Positions 52,956-61,868 of a stretch of DNA of 64,000 nucleotides are shown in pieces. Both the position numbers and the translations under genes were made by a program. Where the stretch lies: assembly GCA_963974915.1 (NCBI GenBank), contig CAXBES010000009.1, positions 87,823-151,822 of the forward strand, written 5' to 3'. Numbering within the stretch: the stretch's first letter is position 1; the number at the start of each line of letters is the position of its first letter. The notes beneath the pieces are model-generated. The model did no database searches and had not been told where the DNA came from. It was given only the letters and a program-made list of their open reading frames with translations. This DNA comes from CAXBES01 sp963974915 (lineage in GTDB: Bacteria; Bacteroidota; Bacteroidia; Flavobacteriales; Flavobacteriaceae).

Positions 52956-53882
52956 ATGAAAGTAACAGTTGTTGGAGCAGGTGCAGTAGGTGCAAGTTGT
53001 GCCGAATATATTGCTATTAAAAATTTTGCAAGTGAAGTCGTATTATTAGATATAAAAGAAGGCTATGCCGAAGGTAAAGCGATGGACCTTATGCAAACCG
53101 CTTCATTGAACGGATTTGATACGCGTATCGTGGGAACTACGAACGATTATTCTAAAACTGCTGATAGCGACATTTGTGTAATTACCAGTGGGATTCCAAG
53201 AAAACCGGGTATGACTCGTGAGGAGTTAATTGGTATCAACGCCGGTATCGTAAAAACTGTTTCTTCTAATTTGGTAAAGCATTCTCCGGATACCATTATT
53301 ATTGTGGTTAGTAATCCAATGGATACGATGACCTATTTGGTTCATAAAACCACCGATCTTCCAAAAAATCGAATTATCGGTATGGGAGGTGCATTAGATA
53401 GTGCTCGTTTTAAGTATCGTTTAGCTGAAGCTTTAGGAGCACCAATTAGTGATGTTGACGGAATGGTAATTGGAGGACATAGCGATAAGGGAATGGTTCC
53501 ATTAACGCGTTTGGCAACGAGAAATAGTGTGCCTGTTACGGCATTTATTTCTGAAGAAAGATTAGACCAGGTAAAAGAAGATACGAAAGTTGGTGGCGCT
53601 ACACTTACCGGTTTGCTTGGTACTTCGGCATGGTATGCTCCCGGGGCTGCTGTTAGTGGTTTAGTTCAGGCAATTGCTTGTGACCAGAAAAAAATATACC
53701 CTTGCTCAACCCTTCTGGAAGGTGAATACGGATTGAATGATCTATGTATTGGGGTTCCAGTTGTGTTAGGGAAAAACGGAATTGAAAAAATAGTAGGTCT
53801 TGATCTGAATGATGCCGAAAAAGCTCATATGAAAGAAAGCGCAGAAGGTGTTAGCAAAACTAACCGGTTGCTGGAGCTATAA
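52956..53882 (+). CDS. mdh: Malate dehydrogenase
   Basis: 308 residues of the lactate-dehydrogenase-like MDH group. The NAD-binding VVGAGAVGASCAE is at 4-16. Substrate arginines lie in ITSGIPRKPGMTREEL, and the catalytic His in VIGGHSDKGMVPL. It oxidises malate to oxaloacetate, feeding citrate synthase (710). A terminator at 53907-53937 ends the transcript. Confidence 0.96.
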   Translation: MKVTVVGAGAVGASCAEYIAIKNFASEVVLLDIKEGYAEGKAMDLMQTASLNGFDTRIVGTTNDYSKTADSDICVITSGIPRKPGMTREELIGINAGIVKTVSSNLVKHSPDTIIIVVSNPMDTMTYLVHKTTDLPKNRIIGMGGALDSARFKYRLAEALGAPISDVDGMVIGGHSDKGMVPLTRLATRNSVPVTAFISEERLDQVKEDTKVGGATLTGLLGTSAWYAPGAAVSGLVQAIACDQKKIYPCSTLLEGEYGLNDLCIGVPVVLGKNGIEKIVGLDLNDAEKAHMKESAEGVSKTNRLLEL

Positions 53883-53906
53883 TAAAGTACTTATTAATTA
53901 AACAAA

Positions 53907-53937
53907 CAAAAGTTGCCTCGTGCAACTTTTGTTTTTT
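53907..53937 (+). terminator. Terminator of mdh
   Basis: CAAAAGTTGC and GCAACTTTTG pair around CTCGT, followed by TTTTTT. The in-frame ATG at 53913 of the next gene is within this hairpin, so that start is wrong. Confidence 0.87.
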
Positions 53938-53948
53938 ATATTTGGCGC

Positions 53949-54560
53949 ATGAACTCGAAATGGTACTTAAGTACTTTACTCCTAATCCTTTTACTGTTCG
54001 GATACAGTCAGCAGCAGCGACTTGTTCCCAACCAGGAGATCGTGGTTCAGTTTACACACGAAAATGTTGGAGTAGATGAGGCAGCTAACGCCATCGCTAC
54101 CGTAAAGCAACAGCTGCAGAACTTAGGAGTTGAGAATATTCAGGTTCGTGAGTATTCGGATGGGAATTTAAAGATCGCTTATTACAGCAAATTAGAGGTT
54201 TCCAGAATTCAACAAATTCTATCTAACGAGCCAATTTTGGAGCTCGGTTACAATGCTGTAGAAGGAACTAAGAATTCTTCAGAGCCTTCAAATGACAGCA
54301 CAGAGCTATACAAATTAAACGTTTGTGAGATCCAAACCGGTTCAAATATAGAGATGGACCTTAAAGGTTATCTGCATGACAATTCATTAGCAAAACAACG
54401 ATTGCTTAACCCGGTATTTCATTATCCGGCACAGGAAGTTGATTTCAAGTTAGTTTCCGAAGCAATTCACTCTAAAAAACATGTTAATAGAAATGTTTCA
54501 TTATCAATAGATAATGCTGCTTATATTATTCCTGAAACGAGAGCCGGTCCTACGGCATAA
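53949..54560 (+). CDS. Periplasmic-type protein before secDF, possible SecD-P1-like fold
   Basis: About 203 residues from the ATG at 53949, because the longer frame begins inside the mdh terminator. A signal peptide (STLLLILLLFGYSQ) precedes a beta-alpha-beta segment (EIVVQFTHENVGVDEA, then IATVKQQLQNLGVENIQVRE, then DGNLKIAYYSKLEVSRIQQI). This resembles the periplasmic head of SecD, where a two-strand unit reads similarly. It sits 211 bp before secDF. The relation to translocation is inference from resemblance and position. Confidence 0.55.
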   Translation: MNSKWYLSTLLLILLLFGYSQQQRLVPNQEIVVQFTHENVGVDEAANAIATVKQQLQNLGVENIQVREYSDGNLKIAYYSKLEVSRIQQILSNEPILELGYNAVEGTKNSSEPSNDSTELYKLNVCEIQTGSNIEMDLKGYLHDNSLAKQRLLNPVFHYPAQEVDFKLVSEAIHSKKHVNRNVSLSIDNAAYIIPETRAGPTA

Positions 54561-54693
54561 GGAATAGCTATGATGTTACGTGCTCACTTTTAAGAAAATT
54601 GATCTCGTTTTTATAACTACTTCCTAAAAATACAACCCATTACATTTTAAGTTAGCTTTCCCTTTTTGAAAGCGCTATTATTCAATAAAAATA

Positions 54694-54724
54694 TTGTCAG
54701 ATCATACGGTAAATTCTATATTTG
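54694..54724 (+). promoter_or_regulatory. Predicted promoter of secDF
   Basis: TTG (54694-54696), 20 bp, then TATATTTG (54717-54724). The leader is about 45 nt. Confidence 0.6.
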
Positions 54725-54771
54725 CCCTCCCGAAAATTTGGGATAAAAATTTGACCAAAAAATTATAAACA

Positions 54772-57700
54772 ATGCAAAATAAAGGACTCATTACAGTATT
54801 TGCTGTATTATTTGGATTGGTAAGTCTTTATCAATTGTCATTTACATACATCGCAAACAAAGTGGAGGATGAAGCGAAAGAATATGCCAATAATGCATAT
54901 CCCGAAAGCGAACCGAAACTTAGAGACGTTGCCGAGTTGCGATATCTCGATTCTATTGGTGGAAATCCGGTAGTCTTAGGAATTGATTACAACACAGCAA
55001 AAGAAAAAGAACTTAACAAAGGTCTTGACCTCAAAGGAGGTATTAATGTTATTCTACAAGTGTCGGTTAAAGATATCTTACAAGGATTGGCAAACAATAC
55101 TAAGGATGCTGCCTTTAACCAGGCTTTAGACAACGCTTCAGAACTTCAAAAAGATGCACAGGAGACTTATCTTGAGTCATTCTTTAAGGCTTTCGAAGCT
55201 CTTCCGGGTGAAAATAACCTGGCATCGCCGGATATTTTCTTTAATAAGAGTTTGGAAGACGATATAAACGCCTCCATGACAAATGATGATGTGAAGCCAA
55301 TTATCGAAAGAAAAGTTAACGAATCTGTTACTTCTGCTTTGGAAGTACTTAGAAAACGTATTGATAAATTTGGGGTTACTCAACCAAATATTCAACGATT
55401 AGGACAGTCTGCTCGTATCCTTGTTGAATTACCGGGTGCTAAAGATGTAGATCGTGTTAAGAAATTACTTCAGAGTACCGCTCAGTTAGAATTCTGGGAT
55501 GTATACAAGTTCGAAGAAATGCAAGGTTTTCTGTTTCAGGCAGACGCTAAAGTGGCAGAGCTTAAGAAAGCTGAAAAGCCGGAAGCTACAGAAACTGTTG
55601 TAGACTCTACAGAAACCGATCCGGACTTAAGTGAGTTACTTGGAGGAGAAAATGTAAACGATACGCTTGCAGATCCTGAAACTACAAACCCAATACTTTC
55701 AATGATGGTTTCTCCGGGTTATCAAGGAGGACCGGTTATTGCAACTTTTGCACTTAAAGATACGGCGAAAGTGAACAGTTATTTGCGTATGCCACAGGTA
55801 AGATCTCTCTTACCTCAGGCGGATCGATTTGCTAAATTCATTTGGGAAAAACCAAAGGATCTTGAAACAGTAGATGGAGATGTTATTACAACTTCTGCAC
55901 TTTACGCGATTAGAGGAAACCGTGATATGATACCACCACTTTCGGGAGGTGTGGTGACAGATGCACAGCAGTCTTATGATCAGGTAGGTAGAGTAGCGGT
56001 GAATATGCAGATGAACGGTAAAGGAGCTAAGATCTGGGAAGAAATGACCAATCAGGCAAATATCAATCAGAGTCAGATCGCAATTGTATTAGATGAGATC
56101 GTTTATTCTGCACCGGGAGTTTCGGTTGCCGGCGGAATTGGCGGCGGAAGAAGTGAGATCACCGGTAACTTCGATATTACCGAAGGACAGGATTTAGCGA
56201 ACGTACTTCGTGCAGGTAAATTGCCGGCATCTGCAGATATTATTCAGGCAGAAGTTGTTGGGCCTACATTAGGTCAGGAGGCTATCGATAGTGGAATTTT
56301 ATCCTTCCTATTAGCACTTGGTTTTGTGTTGTTGTGGATGGTTGGATATTACGGGAAAGCAGGGCTTTTTGCCGATGTTGCACTGGTAGTGAACATTCTG
56401 TTTATCTTCGGAATTCTTGCTGGTTTAGGAGCTGTATTAACGCTACCAGGTATTGCAGGTATTGTATTAACAATTGGTATGTCTGTTGATGCGAACGTAC
56501 TTATCTTTGAACGTATCCGAGAGGAACTTCAGAAAGGAAAATTGCAGAAGGATGCTATTAAGGACGGTTTCCAGAATGCACTTTCGTCAATCTTAGATGC
56601 GAACATTACAACCGGTCTTACTGGTCTTATTTTATTAGTATTTGGAACGGGACCAATTCAAGGTTTCGCAACTACCTTATTAATAGGTATCCTTACGTCT
56701 CTCTTTACAGCGATCTTTATTACAAGATTGTTTATTGATAGTTACACTAAAAATGGTAAACCGTTACATTTCTCAACATCTTTTACCAAGAACCTGTTTA
56801 GCAATGTGAATATCAATTTCCTCGGTAAACGTAAAATTGCGTATGTAATTTCCGGGATCATGTTGGTTATAAGTATTGGTTCTTTGTTTACCATCGGACT
56901 TAACCAGGGTGTAGATTTTGTTGGCGGTCGTACTTATACGGTTCGTTTCGATAAAGATGTTAACTCTACTCAAATTCAAAATGATATGGTTGCTGTCTTC
57001 GGAAGTGCTGAAGCAAAAACCTATGGAGGTGACAATCAGTTAAAGATTACGACTAAATACAAAGTAGATGAAAGCGGAACCGATGTTGACGACGAAATAG
57101 AATCGATGCTTTATACCGGTCTGAAGCCAAATCTTCCGGCAGGAATGACCCTTGAAGACTTTAAGGCAGATGACGAAGGTAAAATCGCCGGACGTATGGA
57201 GTATTATAAAGTGAGTCCAACGATCGCCGATGATATTAAGAAAGATTCCTTCTGGGCAGTTCTTGGTTCGTTGATCGTGGTGTTCCTTTATATTCTATTG
57301 CGTTTTAGAAGATGGCAGTTTAGTTTAGGGGCAGTTGCAGCGGTATTCCATGATGTGTTAATCGTTTTGGGGATATTCTCCCTAACCCATCGCTTTATGC
57401 CTTTTAGTATGGAGATCGATCAGTCCTTTATTGCGGCGATTCTAACCGTTATTGGTTACTCGCTTAACGATACCGTGGTAGTATTCGATAGAATTCGTGA
57501 GTATTTTAACGAACACAGCACCTGGAAATTTAACAAAGTAATTAATTCGGCTTTAAATAGTACTTTGAGTCGTACATTGAACACCTCGTTAACAACCTTG
57601 ATCGTATTGTTATCCATCTTCTTTATAGGAGCAGAATCGATTCGCGGACTAATTTTCGCATTGATCGTTGGAGTTGTAGTAGGTACATATTCTTCGTTGT

Positions 57701-57792
57701 TTATCGCAACACCTGTGATGTTCGATACTGTTAAGAAAAAAGGAATAGACCTTACAGACAAGAAGAAAGAAGAAGAGCCGGTAGAGGCTTAG
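54772..57792 (+). CDS. secDF: Protein translocase subunit SecDF (fusion)
   Basis: 1006 residues containing SecD and SecF in one chain, as in many Bacteroidetes. The SecD half has KGLDLKGGINVILQV (about 82-96), a large periplasmic P1 (with EVLRKRIDKFGVTQPNI, ARILVELPG), then six membrane segments starting near 500 with GMSVDANVLIFERIREE. The SecF half begins near 690 (GLNQGVDFVGGRTYTVRF) and includes VIGYSLNDTVVVFDRIRE and LNTSLTTLIVLL. It uses proton-motive force to pull secreted proteins out of SecYEG. Confidence 0.97.
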   Translation: MQNKGLITVFAVLFGLVSLYQLSFTYIANKVEDEAKEYANNAYPESEPKLRDVAELRYLDSIGGNPVVLGIDYNTAKEKELNKGLDLKGGINVILQVSVKDILQGLANNTKDAAFNQALDNASELQKDAQETYLESFFKAFEALPGENNLASPDIFFNKSLEDDINASMTNDDVKPIIERKVNESVTSALEVLRKRIDKFGVTQPNIQRLGQSARILVELPGAKDVDRVKKLLQSTAQLEFWDVYKFEEMQGFLFQADAKVAELKKAEKPEATETVVDSTETDPDLSELLGGENVNDTLADPETTNPILSMMVSPGYQGGPVIATFALKDTAKVNSYLRMPQVRSLLPQADRFAKFIWEKPKDLETVDGDVITTSALYAIRGNRDMIPPLSGGVVTDAQQSYDQVGRVAVNMQMNGKGAKIWEEMTNQANINQSQIAIVLDEIVYSAPGVSVAGGIGGGRSEITGNFDITEGQDLANVLRAGKLPASADIIQAEVVGPTLGQEAIDSGILSFLLALGFVLLWMVGYYGKAGLFADVALVVNILFIFGILAGLGAVLTLPGIAGIVLTIGMSVDANVLIFERIREELQKGKLQKDAIKDGFQNALSSILDANITTGLTGLILLVFGTGPIQGFATTLLIGILTSLFTAIFITRLFIDSYTKNGKPLHFSTSFTKNLFSNVNINFLGKRKIAYVISGIMLVISIGSLFTIGLNQGVDFVGGRTYTVRFDKDVNSTQIQNDMVAVFGSAEAKTYGGDNQLKITTKYKVDESGTDVDDEIESMLYTGLKPNLPAGMTLEDFKADDEGKIAGRMEYYKVSPTIADDIKKDSFWAVLGSLIVVFLYILLRFRRWQFSLGAVAAVFHDVLIVLGIFSLTHRFMPFSMEIDQSFIAAILTVIGYSLNDTVVVFDRIREYFNEHSTWKFNKVINSALNSTLSRTLNTSLTTLIVLLSIFFIGAESIRGLIFALIVGVVVGTYSSLFIATPVMFDTVKKKGIDLTDKKKEEEPVEA

Positions 57793-57813
57793 TGATCTTT
57801 CTCTTGGAAACTA

Positions 57814-57848
57814 AAAAAAACCCTTCGCAATTTGCGAGGGGTTTTTTA
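57814..57848 (+). terminator. Terminator of secDF
   Basis: CCC-TTCGCAA and TTGCGA-GGGG pair with flanking A and T runs (TTTTTT). It faces the convergent DUF192 gene and may act both ways. Confidence 0.82.
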
Positions 57849-57867
57849 TTTAAGGATAAAATTACTA

Positions 57868-58362
57868 TTAATTAGAAACTTTATTCCACTGTAATTTATC
57901 ACCTTTCTCAAGATTCCAGCGATCACTTAATCCTGCATTGACCTCTAGTACGTACTTCGCAATACCTTCGGAAGGTAAGGGAGTAGGATCTAAAGGTTTT
58001 GCATTTTTCTGTATGCTAACAATTTCGTCTGCACTGTTTATAAAGATGATGTCTAAGGCAAATTCGGTGTTTTTCATATAAAATGAACGCATGGTTTCAT
58101 CGTCAAAAACGAACAACATTCCCTGAGAATCGAGCATGGATTTTCGATACATTAAACCGGTTTGAGTTTGATATTCGTCATCTGCTATTTCAACATCTAA
58201 ACGCGTAATAATAGAGTCTGAACTTGCCTTTCGCAGCGTTGCTTCAGCTTCTTTTTTAAACACAACTTCCCGCGTGAGCACTTTTTCTTCCGAAGAATTC
58301 TTACAACTTATACCCACAACCAAAAAGCCTGCGGTAAGTGCAGAAATAATCACTTTTTTCAT
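57868..58362 (-). CDS. DUF192 lipoprotein
   Basis: About 164 residues from M4 at 58362, which avoids overlap with the lgt stop; an ATG at 58371 is the alternative. The lipobox is VGISC near 20. The DUF192 core has QTGLMYRKSMLDSQGMLFVF, SFYMKNTEFALDIIFIN and KYVLEVNAG. It is the last gene of the lgt cluster, fitting since Lgt lipidates such proteins. Function unknown. Confidence 0.88.
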   Translation of the reverse strand: MKKVIISALTAGFLVVGISCKNSSEEKVLTREVVFKKEAEATLRKASSDSIITRLDVEIADDEYQTQTGLMYRKSMLDSQGMLFVFDDETMRSFYMKNTEFALDIIFINSADEIVSIQKNAKPLDPTPLPSEGIAKYVLEVNAGLSDRWNLEKGDKLQWNKVSN

Positions 58363-58363
58363 A

Positions 58364-59185
58364 CTATTCAATACGTTTTTTAGCCGATTGCACTACAAAG
58401 TAAACGCCCAGTAAAATAAATGGAATACTTAACCATTGACCCGTATTTAATGCCCAATCTGCGCGTTCGCCAACTTGTGCCTCCTTTACGAATTCTACTA
58501 TAAATCTAACCGTCCAAAGTAAAATTAGAAACGCTCCAAATAAAAAGCCGAGTTGCTTTCTTTTTTCGGTCTTCCAGTAGATTAACCACAAAATTAAAAA
58601 CACGATGATATACCCGGCAGATTCGTACAACTGAGCAGGGTGTCTGGGAAAATCCTCACCTAACTGCTTAAAAATTACACCGTAATCACTATTGGTAGCT
58701 TTCCCGATAATTTCAGAATTGATAAAATTTCCAATTCGAACGAAAATTGCTCCACAGGCAACCGGAATTACAATGCGGTCCAAGATCCAGAGTACCGGTT
58801 TTTTCAATACCTTTTTGCTGTACAGGAACATTGCGATGATCACTCCAATTGCAGCACCATGACTTGCCAAACCTTGAAAGCCGGTGTATTCGAAAGTAGG
58901 AACGGTTCTAAAGGGTAAAAAGATAGAAATTGGATCCTCAAAAATAAGTTCACTTTGATAAAACAACACATGCCCAAGTCGTGCGCCTAAGAGGATAGCG
59001 ATCACCATATAGATAAAAAGGCTGTCGAGTTTTTCTAAGGGTTCCCCTTCGTTTTTAAAGATTCGTTTAGTAATAAACCATCCCAGAGTAAACGCTATCA
59101 CGAACATTAAACTGTAATAACGAACCAGAAAAAAGCCCAAGTCAATTCCTTCAGAAGGATCCCAGACAAAACTTAAGTAGTGCAT
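58364..59185 (-). CDS. lgt: Prolipoprotein diacylglyceryl transferase
   Basis: 273 residues with about seven membrane segments. It attaches diacylglycerol to the lipobox cysteine of prelipoproteins in the inner membrane. Hallmarks are GARLGHVLFYQ, GLASHGAAIGV, the Lgt signature RIGNFINSEIIG and HPAQLYES. It works on the many lipoproteins seen in this window. yidD lies 81 bp upstream. Confidence 0.95.
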   Translation of the reverse strand: MHYLSFVWDPSEGIDLGFFLVRYYSLMFVIAFTLGWFITKRIFKNEGEPLEKLDSLFIYMVIAILLGARLGHVLFYQSELIFEDPISIFLPFRTVPTFEYTGFQGLASHGAAIGVIIAMFLYSKKVLKKPVLWILDRIVIPVACGAIFVRIGNFINSEIIGKATNSDYGVIFKQLGEDFPRHPAQLYESAGYIIVFLILWLIYWKTEKRKQLGFLFGAFLILLWTVRFIVEFVKEAQVGERADWALNTGQWLSIPFILLGVYFVVQSAKKRIE

Positions 59186-59266
59186 AGTATTTTTTTAAAG
59201 AGATTACACCTAAAAATTTGGCGATCTAAGCGTAAAGATAGCAAAAAGCATAAAGGCAAACAGATA

Positions 59267-59509
59267 CTATTCCGGCTTTTCTTTTCTCGGAGGGACAGGG
59301 TCATGACCATGACCACCCCATGGATTACAGCTTGCAATTCTCTTAACCGAAAGCCAACTTCCCTTGAATAAACCATGTACACGCAAAGCCTCAATTGCAT
59401 ACGATGAGCATGTTGGGGTATAACGACAGCTTGAGGGTAAAATAGGTGAAATTAAAACCTGATACCCTCGTATAAGAAGTATGAACGGGTATGTAAGTAT
59501 TTTTTTCAA
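59267..59509 (-). CDS. yidD: Membrane protein insertion efficiency factor YidD
   Basis: 80 residues. The amphipathic N-terminus (TYPFILLIRGYQVLISPI) and the cysteine motif CRYTPTCSSYAIEAL, then GSWLSVKRIASCNPWGGHG, are the family pattern. It aids YidC-mediated insertion. Although it is located near cysS and lgt here, in many bacteria it lies by rnpA/yidC. Confidence 0.93.
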   Translation of the reverse strand: MKKILTYPFILLIRGYQVLISPILPSSCRYTPTCSSYAIEALRVHGLFKGSWLSVKRIASCNPWGGHGHDPVPPRKEKPE

Positions 59510-59532
59510 CTGTGTGGAAATTAAAAAATGGA

Positions 59533-61017
59533 TTAGTTGAAAGAGAACGTGGTTCCCTCTTTTCCATCCTTCAGTTGGATACCAACTTCCAATAATTGGT
59601 CTCGTATTTGATCACTTGTTGCAAAATCTTTATTCGCTCTCGCCTTATCTCTAAGTTGAATTAAAAGTTCAACAGTTCCCGTGAGTTTATCTGTATCATT
59701 ATTTCCTTCCGAAGCAATATCGATCAATCCTAACACATCGAAAATAAAATCATGCATAGTTTTCCGAAGTAATTCGAGATCTCCCTTCGAAATTGTTTCA
59801 TTTCCGTCTTTAATTCCGTTAATGAATTTAGCGGCATCGAATAATTGAGCAATGAGAATCGGACTGTTAAAATCGTCGTTCATTGCATCGTAGCAGGACT
59901 GCTTCCAACTATTAACATCAAAACTACTGGTTTTTTCTACGGAAAGACCTTCTAGTGAACGATAAGCATCCATCAATCTGTTAAAGCCCTTTTCTGAAGC
60001 GACCAAAGCATCATTAGAAAAATCTAAAATGCTTCTGTAATGTGCCTGAAACATAAAGAATTTGGCTACGGTTGGAGAAAAAGCCTTACTTAAAATGTTA
60101 TTGTTTCCTGAAAAAAGCTCCTCGGGAAGAATATTATTTCCGGTAGATTTAGACATTTTCTTACCATTTAAAGTAAGCATATTGGCATGCATCCAAACAT
60201 TAACCGGTGATTGCTTATTGGAAGCTTCGGCTTGCGCAATTTCACACTCGTGGTGTGGAAATTTAAGGTCCATACCGCCCCCGTGGATATCGAACTGATT
60301 TCCGAGATATTTTGTGCTCATGGCGGTGCATTCAAGGTGCCAACCGGGGAAACCGTCGCTCCAGGGTGAAGGCCATCTCATAATATGTTGAGGTTCCGCT
60401 TTTTTCCAAAGCGCGAAGTCCTGCGGATTTTTCTTTTCGCTCTGACCGGCTAATTCCCGCGTATTTGTGATCATATCCTCGAGGTTTCTTCCGCTTAATT
60501 TTCCGTATTCATGATCCTCGTTAAACTTGTTCACATCGAAATAAACCGAGCCATTCTTTTCGTAGGCGTAACCTTCATCTAGAATAGTTTTAACAATATT
60601 GATCTGTTCAATAATATGACCGGTCGCAGTGGGTTCAATACTTGGTGGAAAAGCGTTGAATTTTGCCATTGTATCATGGAAATCGACCGTGTATTTCTGA
60701 ACAACTTCCATGGGTTCCATCTGCTCAATACGAGCTTTTTTCAGAATAGGATCGTCTCCGCTTTCCCCGTCGTTTTCAAGATGCCCCGCATCGGTAATAT
60801 TTCTAACATAGCGTACTTTGAAACCCAAATGTTTCAGATATCTGAAAACAAGATCGAAAGATAAAAAAGTTCTACAATTCCCCATATGAACATTACTGTA
60901 AACAGTAGGTCCGCAGACATACATCCCTACAGCGCCTTCATGAATTGGGATAAATTTTTCTTTCTTTTTAGAAAGTGAATTATAAATGTAAAGCTCTTGT
61001 TTTTCGAAAAGATTCAT
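59533..61017 (-). CDS. cysS: Cysteinyl-tRNA synthetase
   Basis: 494 residues, class I. The HIGH motif is written HMGN (SNVHMGNCRTFL) and the KMSKS loop is KKMSKSTGNN near 290. Zinc ligands are C in VCGPTVY, C in WHLECTAM and HH in FPHHECE. The frame has no gaps. It is 21 bp downstream of folE, so the two are likely co-transcribed. Confidence 0.97.
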   Translation of the reverse strand: MNLFEKQELYIYNSLSKKKEKFIPIHEGAVGMYVCGPTVYSNVHMGNCRTFLSFDLVFRYLKHLGFKVRYVRNITDAGHLENDGESGDDPILKKARIEQMEPMEVVQKYTVDFHDTMAKFNAFPPSIEPTATGHIIEQINIVKTILDEGYAYEKNGSVYFDVNKFNEDHEYGKLSGRNLEDMITNTRELAGQSEKKNPQDFALWKKAEPQHIMRWPSPWSDGFPGWHLECTAMSTKYLGNQFDIHGGGMDLKFPHHECEIAQAEASNKQSPVNVWMHANMLTLNGKKMSKSTGNNILPEELFSGNNNILSKAFSPTVAKFFMFQAHYRSILDFSNDALVASEKGFNRLMDAYRSLEGLSVEKTSSFDVNSWKQSCYDAMNDDFNSPILIAQLFDAAKFINGIKDGNETISKGDLELLRKTMHDFIFDVLGLIDIASEGNNDTDKLTGTVELLIQLRDKARANKDFATSDQIRDQLLEVGIQLKDGKEGTTFSFN

Positions 61018-61038
61018 CTAAAGTACTTAAGGTAAAGA

Positions 61039-61716
61039 TTAAAATTCGGTTTCCAATTGAATGTAATCCAGGAATTCACGTCGTGTTTCAGGATTTTTGA
61101 ATTTTCCTCCAAATTCACTGGTAACTGTACTGCTATCGATATCGCGAATACCCCGAGAATTAACGCAGAGGTGTTTTGCATCAATAACACAAGCGACGTC
61201 ATCAGTATTCAATACTTGTTGCAATTCCTTGACAATTTGCATCGTAAGGCGCTCCTGGACTTGTGGGCGCTTCGCGTAGTAATCTACAATACGATTCATC
61301 TTTGATAACCCTACAACATTTCCGTTAGATATATATGCAATATGTGCTTTACCTACAATGGGGAGTAAATGGTGTTCACAGGTAGAGTACAAGGTGATGT
61401 TTTTCTCCACTAACATCTCATTGTATTTATATTTATTGTCGAATGTCGAGGCTTTTGGTTTTCTGTCGGGGTGAAGCCCTCCAAAAATTTCCTGAACAAA
61501 CATTTTAGCGACTCTGGTAGGGGTTCCTTTTAAACTGTCGTCTGTAAGGTCCAGTCCCAGAGTGTGCATTATATTGTGAACGTCTTTTTTAATTAACGCG
61601 ATTTTTTCAATATCACTGAGTTCAAAAGCATCTGTGCGCAGCGGAGTTTCCGTAGAGGCTCCTAAATGATCATCTCCCATTGCTTCTATAGCTTTCAGCT
61701 GTTTTTCTAAATCCAT
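61039..61716 (-). CDS. folE: GTP cyclohydrolase I
   Basis: 225 residues from the ATG at 61716. The longer frame from 61764 would start inside the predicted promoter (TATCTTTG at 61761-61754) and is rejected. It converts GTP to dihydroneopterin triphosphate, for folate and queuosine precursors. Zinc ligands C113 and H116 (STCEHHLLP) and C184 (AKHLCVNSRG) are present. queE in this window uses its product. Confidence 0.96.
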   Translation of the reverse strand: MDLEKQLKAIEAMGDDHLGASTETPLRTDAFELSDIEKIALIKKDVHNIMHTLGLDLTDDSLKGTPTRVAKMFVQEIFGGLHPDRKPKASTFDNKYKYNEMLVEKNITLYSTCEHHLLPIVGKAHIAYISNGNVVGLSKMNRIVDYYAKRPQVQERLTMQIVKELQQVLNTDDVACVIDAKHLCVNSRGIRDIDSSTVTSEFGGKFKNPETRREFLDYIQLETEF

Positions 61717-61753
61717 AGATGTAAAATATAGTGTCTGTGTAAAATATAGTCTG

Positions 61754-61761
61754 CAAAGATA
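61754..61761 (-). promoter_or_regulatory. Predicted -7 element of the folE-cysS transcript
   Basis: The minus strand reads TATCTTTG, a full match. A TTTC sequence 19 bp further upstream (about 61781-61784) is a weak -33. The leader is about 35 nt to the ATG at 61716. Confidence 0.65.
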
Positions 61762-61821
61762 CACATTCGACTCCTGCTATGAAAAATTGAATATCACTAT
61801 TTTTACTTTTCGAACTCAAGT

Positions 61822-61843
61822 ATTTTCATAAAATTTTCATAAA
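61822..61843 (+). repeat. Perfect tandem 11-bp repeat upstream of the large surface protein
   Basis: ATTTTCATAAA occurs twice without spacing (61822-61832 and 61833-61843), 25 nt before the ATG. One helical turn per copy puts the two on the same DNA face. It may be a regulator site or chance AT-rich repeat. Confidence 0.35.
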
Positions 61844-61868
61844 TTCCCCGAATTATTCAAAATTGACT

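Noticed and set aside
57456..57761. 101-codon minus ORF inside secDF
   Set aside because: Antisense shadow of the conserved SecF membrane region.
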